From: Xanthomonas fragariae
GTDB taxonomy: Bacteria > Pseudomonadota > Gammaproteobacteria > Xanthomonadales > Xanthomonadaceae
DNA length: 64,000 bases
NCBI RefSeq assembly: GCF_900183975.1
Contig: NZ_LT853882.1
Span: 620,001-684,000 of the forward strand
Reading direction: 5' to 3'
Shown here: positions 38,302-45,978 of the stretch, one piece after another
Layout of the letters: each line of letters starts with the position of its first letter
Position numbering within the stretch: position 1 is the stretch's first letter
Made by a program: the position numbers and the translations under genes
The notes under the pieces: model-generated
What the model saw: only the letters and a program-made list of their open reading frames with translations
Databases searched by the model: none
What the model was told of the DNA's origin: nothing

Positions 38302-38490
38302 GGCGTAGTCGGCAAAATCCCAGCCGCCCAGATGGCCTTCGGCATGGACATCGCGCCAATAGGCGATCTCTGCGTCGAGATTGACCACGCGGCGGGTCAA
38401 GGCAGATGCGGTTTGCATGGGTAGAACTGCGTTGTCGAGACTAACCCCCTGTGCCGGCACCGTAGCAGTGCCGGCACAGGCAACAAGCAC
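38302..38490 (-). pseudogene. Truncated lipoprotein, cut by a dispersed-repeat end
   Basis: The frame starts near a GTG at 38490 with a lipobox-like LVACAG, then TATVPAQGVSLDNAVLP and RRVVNLDAEIAYWRDVHAEG, and stays in frame until about 38302. There it runs into the repeat sequence (TAHYVLLAILS is the repeat translated). The natural C-terminus is missing. No family is recognised. Confidence 0.45.
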
Positions 38491-38563
38491 GCGATGACGG
38501 GCGGTCGTTACGCGCTGGTTGTGCGCGCACCGGGTGGCGCCGATGCGTACGTCAACTGAGTGC

Positions 38564-39367
38564 TCAGTCCCAGTCGGGTGCGATGGTCTGCGGGTTGGCC
38601 AGGCGTCGCCCGCGGTCGAGTGCGGCGATTTCGCTCATGTCCTGTTCGCTTAGCTGCAGCGTCAGCGCCTTGAGGTTGCTTTCAAGGTTCTCGCGCTTGG
38701 TCGAGGACGGAATCACCGAATAGCCCTGCTGCAATGCCCAGGCCAGCGTGACCTGTGCCGGCGTGGCAGCGTGACGCGCGGCGATTGCCTGGATGACTGG
38801 GTCTTGGAGCACTTCGCCAACCGCAAGCGTCATGTACGAGGTGACATGGATGCCTTGCTCGTGCAGGAAGGCGATCAACGCACGATTCTGCAGATACGGA
38901 TGCACTTCGATCTGGTTGGTGGCGATGGCGTCGGCGCCTAGGATCTCGATGGCCTGCCTGGTCAGCGCGATGGTGAAATTGGATACGCCGATCGCACGGG
39001 TCAGGCCCTGCTGCCTGGCCTGCGCCAGCGCTGCCAGATACTCGCGCATCGGCACCTGATCTTTTGGCGACGGCCAGTGGATCAGGGTCAGATCGACATG
39101 GTCGGTGCCCAGCTTGCGCAGGCTCTCCTGCAGGCTCGGCAGCAAGGCATCGCGGTCGAACTTTTCGACCCAGATCTTGGTGGTCAGATACAGCTGATCG
39201 CGTGGCACGCCGGAGGTCGCGATCGCCTGGCCGACCTGTTCTTCGTTGTCGTAGATCTGCGCGGTATCGACCGCACGATAGCCCAGCTCCAGTGCGTTGC
39301 GTACCGAGTCGATGACGACCTGGTCTTTGAGACGAAAGGTGCCTAAGCCAAATGCGGGGACAGTCAT
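38564..39367 (-). CDS. dkgB: Aldo-keto reductase, 2,5-diketo-D-gluconate reductase B type
   Basis: The product is 267 residues. This NADPH-dependent reductase acts on aldehydes and ketones such as methylglyoxal and 2,5-diketogluconate. The AKR catalytic tetrad appears as D and Y in [14 protein letters not shown] in TTKIWVEKF and H in [11 protein letters not shown]. The cofactor segments [17 protein letters not shown] and [15 protein letters not shown] are in place. The size and sequence fit E. coli DkgB. It is the last of three minus-strand oxidoreductase genes; gaps of about 75 and 110 bp argue against tight coupling. Confidence 0.88.
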   Translation of the reverse strand: MTVPAFGLGTFRLKDQVVIDSVRNALELGYRAVDTAQIYDNEEQVGQAIATSGVPRDQLYLTTKIWVEKFDRDALLPSLQESLRKLGTDHVDLTLIHWPSPKDQVPMREYLAALAQARQQGLTRAIGVSNFTIALTRQAIEILGADAIATNQIEVHPYLQNRALIAFLHEQGIHVTSYMTLAVGEVLQDPVIQAIAARHAATPAQVTLAWALQQGYSVIPSSTKRENLESNLKALTLQLSEQDMSEIAALDRGRRLANPQTIAPDWD

Positions 39368-39442
39368 GTTGTTCCTTTGGTAACGTGTCTGGGGAATGGG
39401 GATTGGTAAACGTGCAAGTTGTGCGTTGCGCTGCGAGTTGAT

Positions 39443-40471
39443 TCAGTCGAGTGCGACAACGGCTTTGCCGAAGTTTTCGCCGCGTAGCAGGCTGATCAAA
39501 CCTTGCGGGGCGCTGTCCAGGCCGTGTAGGACATGCTCGCGATACTGGATGCGGTCTTCGCGCAGCCATTGGCCCATTTCGCGCAGGAAGGCCGGCATCA
39601 GGCGGATGAAGTCGTGCTGGATGAAGCCGCGCACGGTCAGGCGTTTACGCAAGACCTGTCCCATGAAATCTGGCAAGTGATCCGGCCCCGGCAGCTGCTG
39701 GCCGCGACTGTTGTAGGTGGCAACCATGCCGCAGACCGGTACGCGCGCAAACGCATTCAACTGTGGAAATACCGCGTCGAACACCTTGCCACCGACATTT
39801 TCAAAATAGATGTCGATGCCGTCCGGTGTGGCGACGCGCAACTGTTCGGCGAAGTCGTCGGCGCGATGGTCCAGTGCCACCTCCACGCGCAACGTATCGC
39901 GCAGGTAATGCACCTTTTCTTCGCCACCGGCAATGGCGACCACGCGCAAACCTTGCAGGCGCGCAAGCTGCGCCACGGTGGCGCCGACCGGCCCGGTGGC
40001 GGCCGCAACCACCAACGTTTCGCCTGCCTGCGGTTTGCCGATTTCGTGCAGGCCCGCGTACGCGGTAAAGCCGGGCATGCCGTACACACCCAGCGCAGTG
40101 CTCAGCGGCAAGGTGTCGTCCTTGGGCAGCTTGCGCAACGGCGTTGTCGGTGTCAGCAGGCTATGCGTTTGCCAGCCGCCTGGCAGCACCAATAGATCGC
40201 CGGGGTGATAGTCGGGGTGATGCGATTGGAGCACCTCGCCGACGGTGCCGCCTTCCATCACCGCATCGATCTGGACCGGTGCGGCGTAGGACGGGCCTTC
40301 GTTCATGCGTCCACGCATGTACGGATCCAGCGACAGGAAGCGATTGCGCACCAGGATCTGGTCGTGGCCGGTGGGTGGTACGGCGACGTCTTCGCTGCGG
40401 AAGTTGTCTGCGCCGGGTTCGCCGTGCGGGCGCGAGGCCAGCACGATGCGCCGGTTGGGGATTGATGTCAT
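39443..40471 (-). CDS. NADPH-dependent medium-chain reductase (CurA/YncB-like)
   Basis: The product is 342 residues. It belongs to the zinc-independent medium-chain dehydrogenases that reduce the C=C of enones such as curcumin or alkenals. Signature segments are LSLDPYMRGRMNE, the domain linker GMPGFTAYAGLHEIGKPQAG and the NADPH-binding GPVGATVAQLARLQGLRVV. FENVGGKVFDAVFPQLN and the C-terminal RGENFGKAVVAL are typical of this subfamily. It probably has a detoxification role. Confidence 0.87.
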   Translation of the reverse strand: MTSIPNRRIVLASRPHGEPGADNFRSEDVAVPPTGHDQILVRNRFLSLDPYMRGRMNEGPSYAAPVQIDAVMEGGTVGEVLQSHHPDYHPGDLLVLPGGWQTHSLLTPTTPLRKLPKDDTLPLSTALGVYGMPGFTAYAGLHEIGKPQAGETLVVAAATGPVGATVAQLARLQGLRVVAIAGGEEKVHYLRDTLRVEVALDHRADDFAEQLRVATPDGIDIYFENVGGKVFDAVFPQLNAFARVPVCGMVATYNSRGQQLPGPDHLPDFMGQVLRKRLTVRGFIQHDFIRLMPAFLREMGQWLREDRIQYREHVLHGLDSAPQGLISLLRGENFGKAVVALD

Positions 40472-40582
40472 GTGGAACTCCTCGCAAATAGGCCGCGCGT
40501 GTGCGGTCGAGAGAGCACAGCCGCGAGGGCGACTGCGCGAGGGAAGTGCCGGAAGAAGCTCGGCAGGTGTGGCGCGACCTTC

Positions 40583-41569
40583 CTACGTGCTGCGTCCAGT
40601 CGCCTCAGGCGGCTCCGTCGCGCTTGCGCCATCCAGCTGCGCAATCTGATCGGCGCCCAGCGACACGCGTGCGGCGGCCAGAACGTCATGCAGTTGGGGC
40701 ACGCTGGTGGCACTGACGATCGGCGCGGTCAGGCCCGGGCGTGCGATCAGCCAGGCCAGAGCAACCTGCGCCGGCGTGGCGTTGTGCGTCGCGGCCAGAT
40801 CATCCAGGGCCTGGAGAATGCGCAACCCACGCGGATTGACGTATTGCTTGACCACCGACGCACCGCGCGCGCTGCTCTTGCCGGCATCGTCGGCACTGCG
40901 GTATTTGCCAGTGAGAAAGCCGCTGGCCAGCGAGTAATAACTGAGCACGCCCAACTCGCGTTCGCGCACCAGCGGCTCCAGCTCAGCTTCGTACCCGGCG
41001 CGATCGTAGAGGTTGTATTCGGGCTGCAAGCTCTCGTAGCGCGGCAGCTTGTAGTGCTCGGAAATATCCAGCGCATCGCGCAGACGCGCGGCGGTGTAGT
41101 TGGAGGCGCCAATCGCACGCACTTTGCCTTGCTCGATCAATCGACCGAATGCAGCCAGCGTGGCTTCCAGCGGAACCGATTCGTCGTCCTCGTGCGCCTG
41201 ATACAGATCGATCACATCGCTCTGCAGACGGGTGAGCGAATCTTCCACTGCTGCGGCGATATTCTCCGGCGACAGGCCCGGATGCTCGCTCCACTTGGCC
41301 ACCTTGGTGGCGATCAGCACCTTGTCACGTTTGCCGCTACTTGCAAGCCAGCGCCCGATGATGGTTTCCGATTCGCCGCCGCGATTGCCGGGCACCCAAC
41401 CGGAATACACATCGGCGGTATCGATCAGATTGAAGCCGGCATCGACGAAGCCATCAAGCAACGCGAACGAGGTTGCTTCATCGGCGCTCCAGCCAAACAC
41501 ATTGCCACCGAACACGATCGGTTGAATCTGCAGGCCGGAGCGGCCTAGCGCGCGGGACTGAATCATCAC
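40583..41569 (-). CDS. Aldo-keto reductase, AKR11/YajO-like
   Basis: The product is 328 residues. The tetrad residues appear in DTADVYSGW, in LIATKVAKW and in the histidine of YQAHEDDE. The cofactor loop RAIGASNYTAARLRDAL and the C-terminal ATSVPQLHDVLAAARVSL are typical of larger bacterial aldo-keto reductases. The N-terminal MQSRALGRSGLQIQPIVFGG fits. The substrate is unknown. It is the most upstream of the three minus-strand oxidoreductases. Confidence 0.88.
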   Translation of the reverse strand: MMIQSRALGRSGLQIQPIVFGGNVFGWSADEATSFALLDGFVDAGFNLIDTADVYSGWVPGNRGGESETIIGRWLASSGKRDKVLIATKVAKWSEHPGLSPENIAAAVEDSLTRLQSDVIDLYQAHEDDESVPLEATLAAFGRLIEQGKVRAIGASNYTAARLRDALDISEHYKLPRYESLQPEYNLYDRAGYEAELEPLVRERELGVLSYYSLASGFLTGKYRSADDAGKSSARGASVVKQYVNPRGLRILQALDDLAATHNATPAQVALAWLIARPGLTAPIVSATSVPQLHDVLAAARVSLGADQIAQLDGASATEPPEATGRST

Positions 41570-41799
41570 GGATGCTCCTGATTCGAACTGGCCACAGGAT
41601 AGTCATGCGCACCGATGTTGCGTGTGACACCGATGTAGGTTCAGCGTTCCGCCGATCATGCGCATCGGCTCACAGGACTTGAACATGTCGATCACCAGGC
41701 GCAGTGCAATGCGGCCTATGCAGCAACGCTTCGGGCACATGGCGGGCTCCGGATCGCATGCTAGGCTCGCGCTACTTTTTCCCGGAAGAGGGCGCTGCG

Positions 41800-42654
41800 A
41801 TGATCCGCAACAAGCTGGCCTGTGCGTGTGTGATGAGTGTGGTGGTGGCGATGAGTGCGCCGTTGGCGATGGCGATGAAGCCGGCCGATAGCGCCACCTT
41901 GCCGGCGCCCGATGCCGCGCTGCAGGCGGCCATCAATGGCAACTGGCGCGATCGGGTATACGTGCAGCGCGATGTTTATCGCCACCCCGGCCAGACGCTG
42001 GCGTTCTTCGGCATCAAGCCGACCCAGACCGTTATCGAGATCACCCCAGGCGGTGGCTGGTATTCGGAAATCCTTGCGCCGTATCTGCGCGAGAAGGGCA
42101 AGTACGTGGCGGCAGTGGTCGACCCGGCGTCGGCGCCGGAAGGCCGCAGCCGCGACGGTGCGCAACGTGCGCGTGACGAGCTGGAAAAGAAGTTCCAGGC
42201 CAAGCCGCAGCTCTACGGCAAGCCCTCGTTCGTATCGTACGTGCCCAAGGCGCCATCGTTCGGTGTGGACAATTCGGCCGATCTGGTGCTGACGTTCCGC
42301 AACGTGCACAACTGGCGCATGGCCAGCAATGCCGAGGCGATGTTCGCCGGCTTCTACAAAGTGCTCAAGCCCGGTGGCGTGCTCGGTGTGGTCGAGCATC
42401 GCGCCAAGACCGATGTGCCGGCCGACGACAAGAGCGGCTATGTGGGGCAGGCACAGTTGATCGCGATGGCCGAAGCTGCCGGTTTCACTCTAGCCGGCAA
42501 GAGCGAGGTCAACGCCAACCCGCGCGATACCAAGGATTACCCTGGCGGCGTGTGGACGTTGCCGCCGAGCAACAACCACCAAGCCGCCGACGATGCCAAG
42601 TACAAGGCGATCGGCGAGAGCGACCGCATGACCTTGAAGTTCGTCAAGCAGTGA
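41800..42654 (+). CDS. Secreted SAM-dependent methyltransferase-like protein
   Basis: The product is 284 residues from the ATG at 41800, preceded by AGAGGG at 7-8 bp. A signal peptide (about residues 1-25, ACVMSVVVAMSAPLAMAM) precedes a class I methyltransferase fold with VIEITPGGGWYSEILAP as the SAM loop and VLKPGGVLGVVEHRAK as the later strand. It belongs to a COG4798-type family of periplasmic methyltransferase-like proteins of unknown substrate. A longer in-frame upstream start at 41704 is not supported. Confidence 0.82.
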   Translation: MIRNKLACACVMSVVVAMSAPLAMAMKPADSATLPAPDAALQAAINGNWRDRVYVQRDVYRHPGQTLAFFGIKPTQTVIEITPGGGWYSEILAPYLREKGKYVAAVVDPASAPEGRSRDGAQRARDELEKKFQAKPQLYGKPSFVSYVPKAPSFGVDNSADLVLTFRNVHNWRMASNAEAMFAGFYKVLKPGGVLGVVEHRAKTDVPADDKSGYVGQAQLIAMAEAAGFTLAGKSEVNANPRDTKDYPGGVWTLPPSNNHQAADDAKYKAIGESDRMTLKFVKQ

Positions 42655-42893
42655 TGACAGGACTGCATGCCGGCGCGTAGAACTTGTCCGGCATGCAGGT
42701 ATCGGCGGTGCGCTGTCGTGGTCGATGGTGGTGTCGCGCGGTGCAAAGGTGACGTGGACGCAGTGGCTGCGCCGGTTTTGCACGCGCATTCTTCTGCACT
42801 GTTCACTGTTCACTGTTCACCCACTTCGACCACTCGCACGACGCCAAGCGCGAGCATCGTGTTGGGGCAGCAAGCTTGCGCAACAGGATTCGG

Positions 42894-43466
42894 ATGTTGG
42901 TGTTGTTGAACAAACCCTACGGCGTGCTGTCGCAATTCAGCGACCGCACGCAACCGCCCAAACGCACGCTGGCCGAATTTGGTCTGCCGGCCGATGTGTA
43001 TGCGGCGGGCCGTCTGGATCACGACAGCGAAGGTTTGCTGCTACTGACCGATGACGGTGCATTGGCGCATCGCTTGACCGACCCACGCTACAAGCAGCCC
43101 AAGACCTATTGGGTACAGGTGGAAGGCGAGCCGGATCCGGCGCAACTGCAGGCATTGCGCGATGGCGTGGCGCTCAATGATGGCCCGACCCGTCCGGCCA
43201 AGGTGCGCAGGCTCGACCCGGCACCTGACCTATGGCCGCGCGATCCGCCGGTGCGCGTGCGCAAGACCGTGCCCCATGCCTGGCTGGAATTGCAGATCGC
43301 CGAAGGCCGCAATCGTCAGGTACGCCGCATGACCGCATCGGTCGGCTTGCCGACCTTGCGGCTGGTGCGCGTGGCCATCGGCGATTGGAGACTGGACGCG
43401 CTTGCGCCTGGTCAATGGCGGACGGAACAAACGCATAGCGCGCGCCCGCGCCGGACGCGACGCTAG
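42894..43466 (+). CDS. rluE: Pseudouridine synthase RluE-like (23S rRNA)
   Basis: The product is 190 residues from an ATG at 42894 (AGGA about 6 bp upstream), the length of RluE. RsuA/RluB/E/F family features are LLNKPYGVLSQFSD, the catalytic AAGRLDHDSEGLLLLTDDGA (D in GRLD) and the C-terminal EGRNRQVRRMTASVGLPTLR. RluE isomerises U2457 of 23S rRNA in E. coli. No S4 domain is present, as expected. Confidence 0.9.
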   Translation: MLVLLNKPYGVLSQFSDRTQPPKRTLAEFGLPADVYAAGRLDHDSEGLLLLTDDGALAHRLTDPRYKQPKTYWVQVEGEPDPAQLQALRDGVALNDGPTRPAKVRRLDPAPDLWPRDPPVRVRKTVPHAWLELQIAEGRNRQVRRMTASVGLPTLRLVRVAIGDWRLDALAPGQWRTEQTHSARPRRTRR

Positions 43467-43616
43467 TCGTTGCGCATTCGACGAACGCCTCGCCACACAG
43501 CAACGCACCGCGACCAAAAGCCGCGGTGCGTGCGTTCCAAAGCAATTGACAGAAACAACGGAGCGAGCAGCACGCCACGCCGCTCATTTGCAATGTCCTT
43601 TCAGCCGCACGCAATC

Positions 43617-43745
43617 TCAATAATCAAAGCTCACACTCACTCGCAACGACCGTGGCGCCTGCTGCACATTGACCACTCCGTACAGCGGATTGGGTCGCCC
43701 GGGAGCGCGTTCCGAATAGAGGGTCGGCAGGGAATCATTAGTCGT
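43617..43745 (-). pseudogene. C-terminal fragment of a TonB-dependent receptor (Oar-like)
   Basis: About 40 residues, NDSLPTLYSERAPGRPNPLY then GVVNVQQAPRSLRVSVSFDY, ending at a stop, match the last beta strand of Oar-like TonB-dependent receptors, including the terminal aromatic residue. It abuts the IS element at 43746. The rest of the receptor lies beyond the IS, and about 100 residues are missing between the two parts. Confidence 0.65.
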
Positions 43746-44520
43746 CCCTGAAAAATCCCCTTCAAGCGCCAAGTGCCGTCGGTGACAGCGGCACGGCACT
43801 CAAGGATGACCGTCCCATCGCCCGCATCCAGGCACGCAAAAACGCGATCCAGCGCAGCAGCCAGCGCAGGTTGTAGCCGGCCGCGCAGCCGAGCACGTGC
43901 AGCGCATCGCCTTGGGCACCTTTCAGCCTGCAGCGACGCAACCTGCAGTCGTCTTTCAGATGTCCGATCACCGGCTCCACCGCCTGCATCGCATGCGCGG
44001 CGTTGATGGTGTGCGCCAGCAGCTCTTCCATCCCGGCCTCACCCAGGCGCTGCCGCCAGCGCGTCAGCGAGCTGGCATCGCACGGCAAGCGCGTCTGGAA
44101 CACGACCTCGCCAGTGAAGAACTGCCAGTACGGATTCTCCAGCCAACGCTCGCACACCGCTTCATCGGACAGGTCGTAGGCGTGTTTGAGGTAGAGCAAA
44201 CCGGCAATCAGCCGCACCGGCAATGCCGGCCGACCGCCACCGGCCTGGGTGGCCGGCAAGCGCGATGAAAGTGCTTGCTCCAACGCCGCCCACGGCATCC
44301 GTTGGCTCAGCCGCGCCAGCGGATGACGCAGATCGATCTGGTTCTCCAGCCGCGAACGAAACAACTCATCGGCAGGCATCTCTTCGGCAGCAGGACGGCG
44401 TGTACGCATGGGCGGAAATTGCAAGAAACCAGCCTTCAGCGTAGCGAACACTGGTAGTTCTGGCACGCCGGTGCAGACATCAAGGCCTTGCGGTCGTTGG
44501 GTGGTTGGGGTTTTTCAGGG
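43746..44520 (-). mobile_element. Internally deleted IS5-family element
   Basis: Terminal inverted repeats of CCCTGAAAAATCCCC type (left 43746, right CCCTGAAAAACCCC on the other strand ending at 44520) frame 775 bp. The transposase gene inside has lost its middle, so this is a mini-element that may be mobile only with a helper. It sits inside a TonB-receptor gene. Confidence 0.75.
43762..44409 (-). pseudogene. IS5-family transposase with central deletion
   Basis: The 215-residue frame from 44409 reads the normal N-terminal part (FRSRLENQIDLRHPLARLSQ, then RLIAGLLYLKHAYDLSDEAV and ENPYWQFFTGEVVFQTRLP). It then jumps to the C-terminal part (VEPVIGHLKDDCRLRRCRLK, then GDALHVLGCAAGYNLRWLLR). In the intact family roughly 200 residues, carrying two of the three catalytic acidic residues, lie between these. 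The junction is near HTINAAHAMQA. The frame stays open across the deletion. Confidence 0.75.
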
Positions 44521-44979
44521 GCGACTCTTGAAGACGTTCCGAGCGGGCTGAATGGCGCACCGGTGATCATGGCCAGATTGGCCGACAGCAGCCACTGCGG
44601 CGTGATCTGGTCATAGCCGTACAAGTTGAGCTGACGGGTGTGATCGTTACTCTGCGGGCCGTTTGTATGTTCTCGACCAGGGTGAAGGTGTTGGCCTTGC
44701 CGGGATTGATCAGCCAGCAGCTGACCGGATTGCTCGCTTTGGTAACGTTGTCGTCCAGCGCAGCGGACTTGGCCAACACTGCGTCGATGTCGCAGTAATC
44801 GTCCACGCCGCTACGCAGCAATCGCTAGGTTGCCCTGGCGCCGTAGATGCAGCTGTCACCGAGCGTCCTGGGAAAGCCCAGGATGAGTTGGTCCTGGAAC
44901 GAAGGTTTGATGCCGGAGGCTGCGACCGTCTTGGGAACGGGCAGCACGCTGTAGTCGTTATTGGACGACACCGGCTTAG
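44521..44979 (-). pseudogene. TonB-dependent receptor internal fragment (Oar-like)
   Basis: In several frames this stretch carries receptor-like pieces on the minus strand: LPVPKTVAASGIKPSFQDQL, GDSCIYGARAT, LRSGVDDYCDIDAVLAKSAA, VSCWLINPGKANTFTLVENI and SANLAMITGAPFSPLGT. They belong to the outer-membrane barrel of an Oar-like receptor, upstream of the C-terminal piece at 43617. Frameshifts and a stop interrupt them, and the 5' part is replaced by repeat and IS5 sequence from 44980. Confidence 0.65.
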
Positions 44980-44980
44980 A

Positions 44981-45180
44981 GTGGCTAACAAAACTACATC
45001 AAGCCGCTTGCAGTCATGGACGTTGGCCCCGGTCACGACGAGCGACAACCGGACGCTACGGCCGTTCACCAGCAGGTGGCGCTTGCTGCCTTTTTTCACT
45101 GATCCGTCGCGTTGGGTCCCATGGCATCCTGTGCCAGCGGCGCCTTCTGCACCCCACAAACGACAACGCCACGGCACAGG
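44981..45180 (-). mobile_element. IS5-family transposase fragment with dispersed-repeat terminus
   Basis: On the minus strand it encodes GSVKKGSKRHLLVNGRSVRL then SLVVTGANVHDCKRLDVV, the central catalytic part of an IS427-type IS5 transposase, and then stops being transposase. It abuts GTGGCTAACAAAACTAC, the same terminus that ends the MITE-like repeats. Both ends of the transposase gene are missing. Confidence 0.65.
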
Positions 45181-45214
45181 GCCGTGGCGTTGAGGAATTG
45201 CTTGGAGGCAGGGT

Positions 45215-45646
45215 TTATTCGATGCCGTCGCTTGGGGTCACTGCGCCGCGACGCTGGTAGGCCGCACGACGTGCGTTGGCACTGCCGGGGTTTTCGCGGC
45301 CAAGGCGGTGCACGTTACCGCCGAGCACCTGTTGATCACGCTGGCGCTTGCGATACACGGCGTAGCCGATCAGGCCCAGGCTTGCGACAGCTGCGGCGAC
45401 GGTGACGGCCGGGTTGCGCTTGACCAACTTGCTGGCGGCCTTGCCGCCGGAGCGCACGGCACCCAGTGCAGCGCCGGACTTCAACCATTGGCTGGCGCCC
45501 GGGCGGAAATGACGCAGGCTACTGCCAGCGTTACGTGCCTGATCGCCGGCATTGGATGCGGCGTGACGCAGGTGGCCGCCGGCATTGCCAGCCAGTTCCA
45601 GGGCACGCTCCAGGGCGCGTTCGGTGATGACAGTCAGCTTGCTCAT
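45215..45646 (-). CDS. Hypothetical membrane-anchored protein
   Basis: The product is 143 residues, basic and alanine-rich. A single transmembrane helix (VAAAVASLGLIGYAVYRKR) lies near residue 90, after a basic stretch KAASKLVKRNPAVT, so the N-terminal 80 residues may be outside or inside depending on topology. The C-terminal tail is rich in Arg, Gly and Ala. No family is recognised, though such proteins are common in Xanthomonas. It is monocistronic. Confidence 0.7.
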   Translation of the reverse strand: MSKLTVITERALERALELAGNAGGHLRHAASNAGDQARNAGSSLRHFRPGASQWLKSGAALGAVRSGGKAASKLVKRNPAVTVAAAVASLGLIGYAVYRKRQRDQQVLGGNVHRLGRENPGSANARRAAYQRRGAVTPSDGIE

Positions 45647-45747
45647 TATAGTCGTTTCCTCTCTGAGTACGTGTTTCGCAGTCTGTGCGGTGGCGCGTAT
45701 AGGCGGCGTTAGCGGGGTTCGGGTCTGTTTGGCTTGCGGTTAAGAGC

Positions 45748-45889
45748 GGCGAACAAAACGACTGCGCTCACCGCCAGGCAGGCGGGCGCGGCCGGTGCTC
45801 GGAATCGGCATGTACCACGCGCACCCTGCGGTTGCTCCGCGCCGTCCGCGTCCGCACCACCTGACGACTGCTCGCTACGTTTTGTTACC
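45748..45889. repeat. MITE-like dispersed repeat, copy C (142 bp)
   Basis: It has both termini (GGCGAACAAAACGACTGCGC on the left, CTCGCTACGTTTTGTTACCC on the right) and the core GGCATGTACCAC and CCGCGCCGTCCGC. It is a full-length relative of copy A. It lies between the hypothetical gene and hrpB. Confidence 0.7.
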
Positions 45890-45978
45890 CACACCAAGTT
45901 GTGCCGCTGAGCGCCGCTGGGATTGGTACTCGTGGGACACGCGGCGAAGGTGTGGTCTGACTAAAGGAAGAAGGGCGA

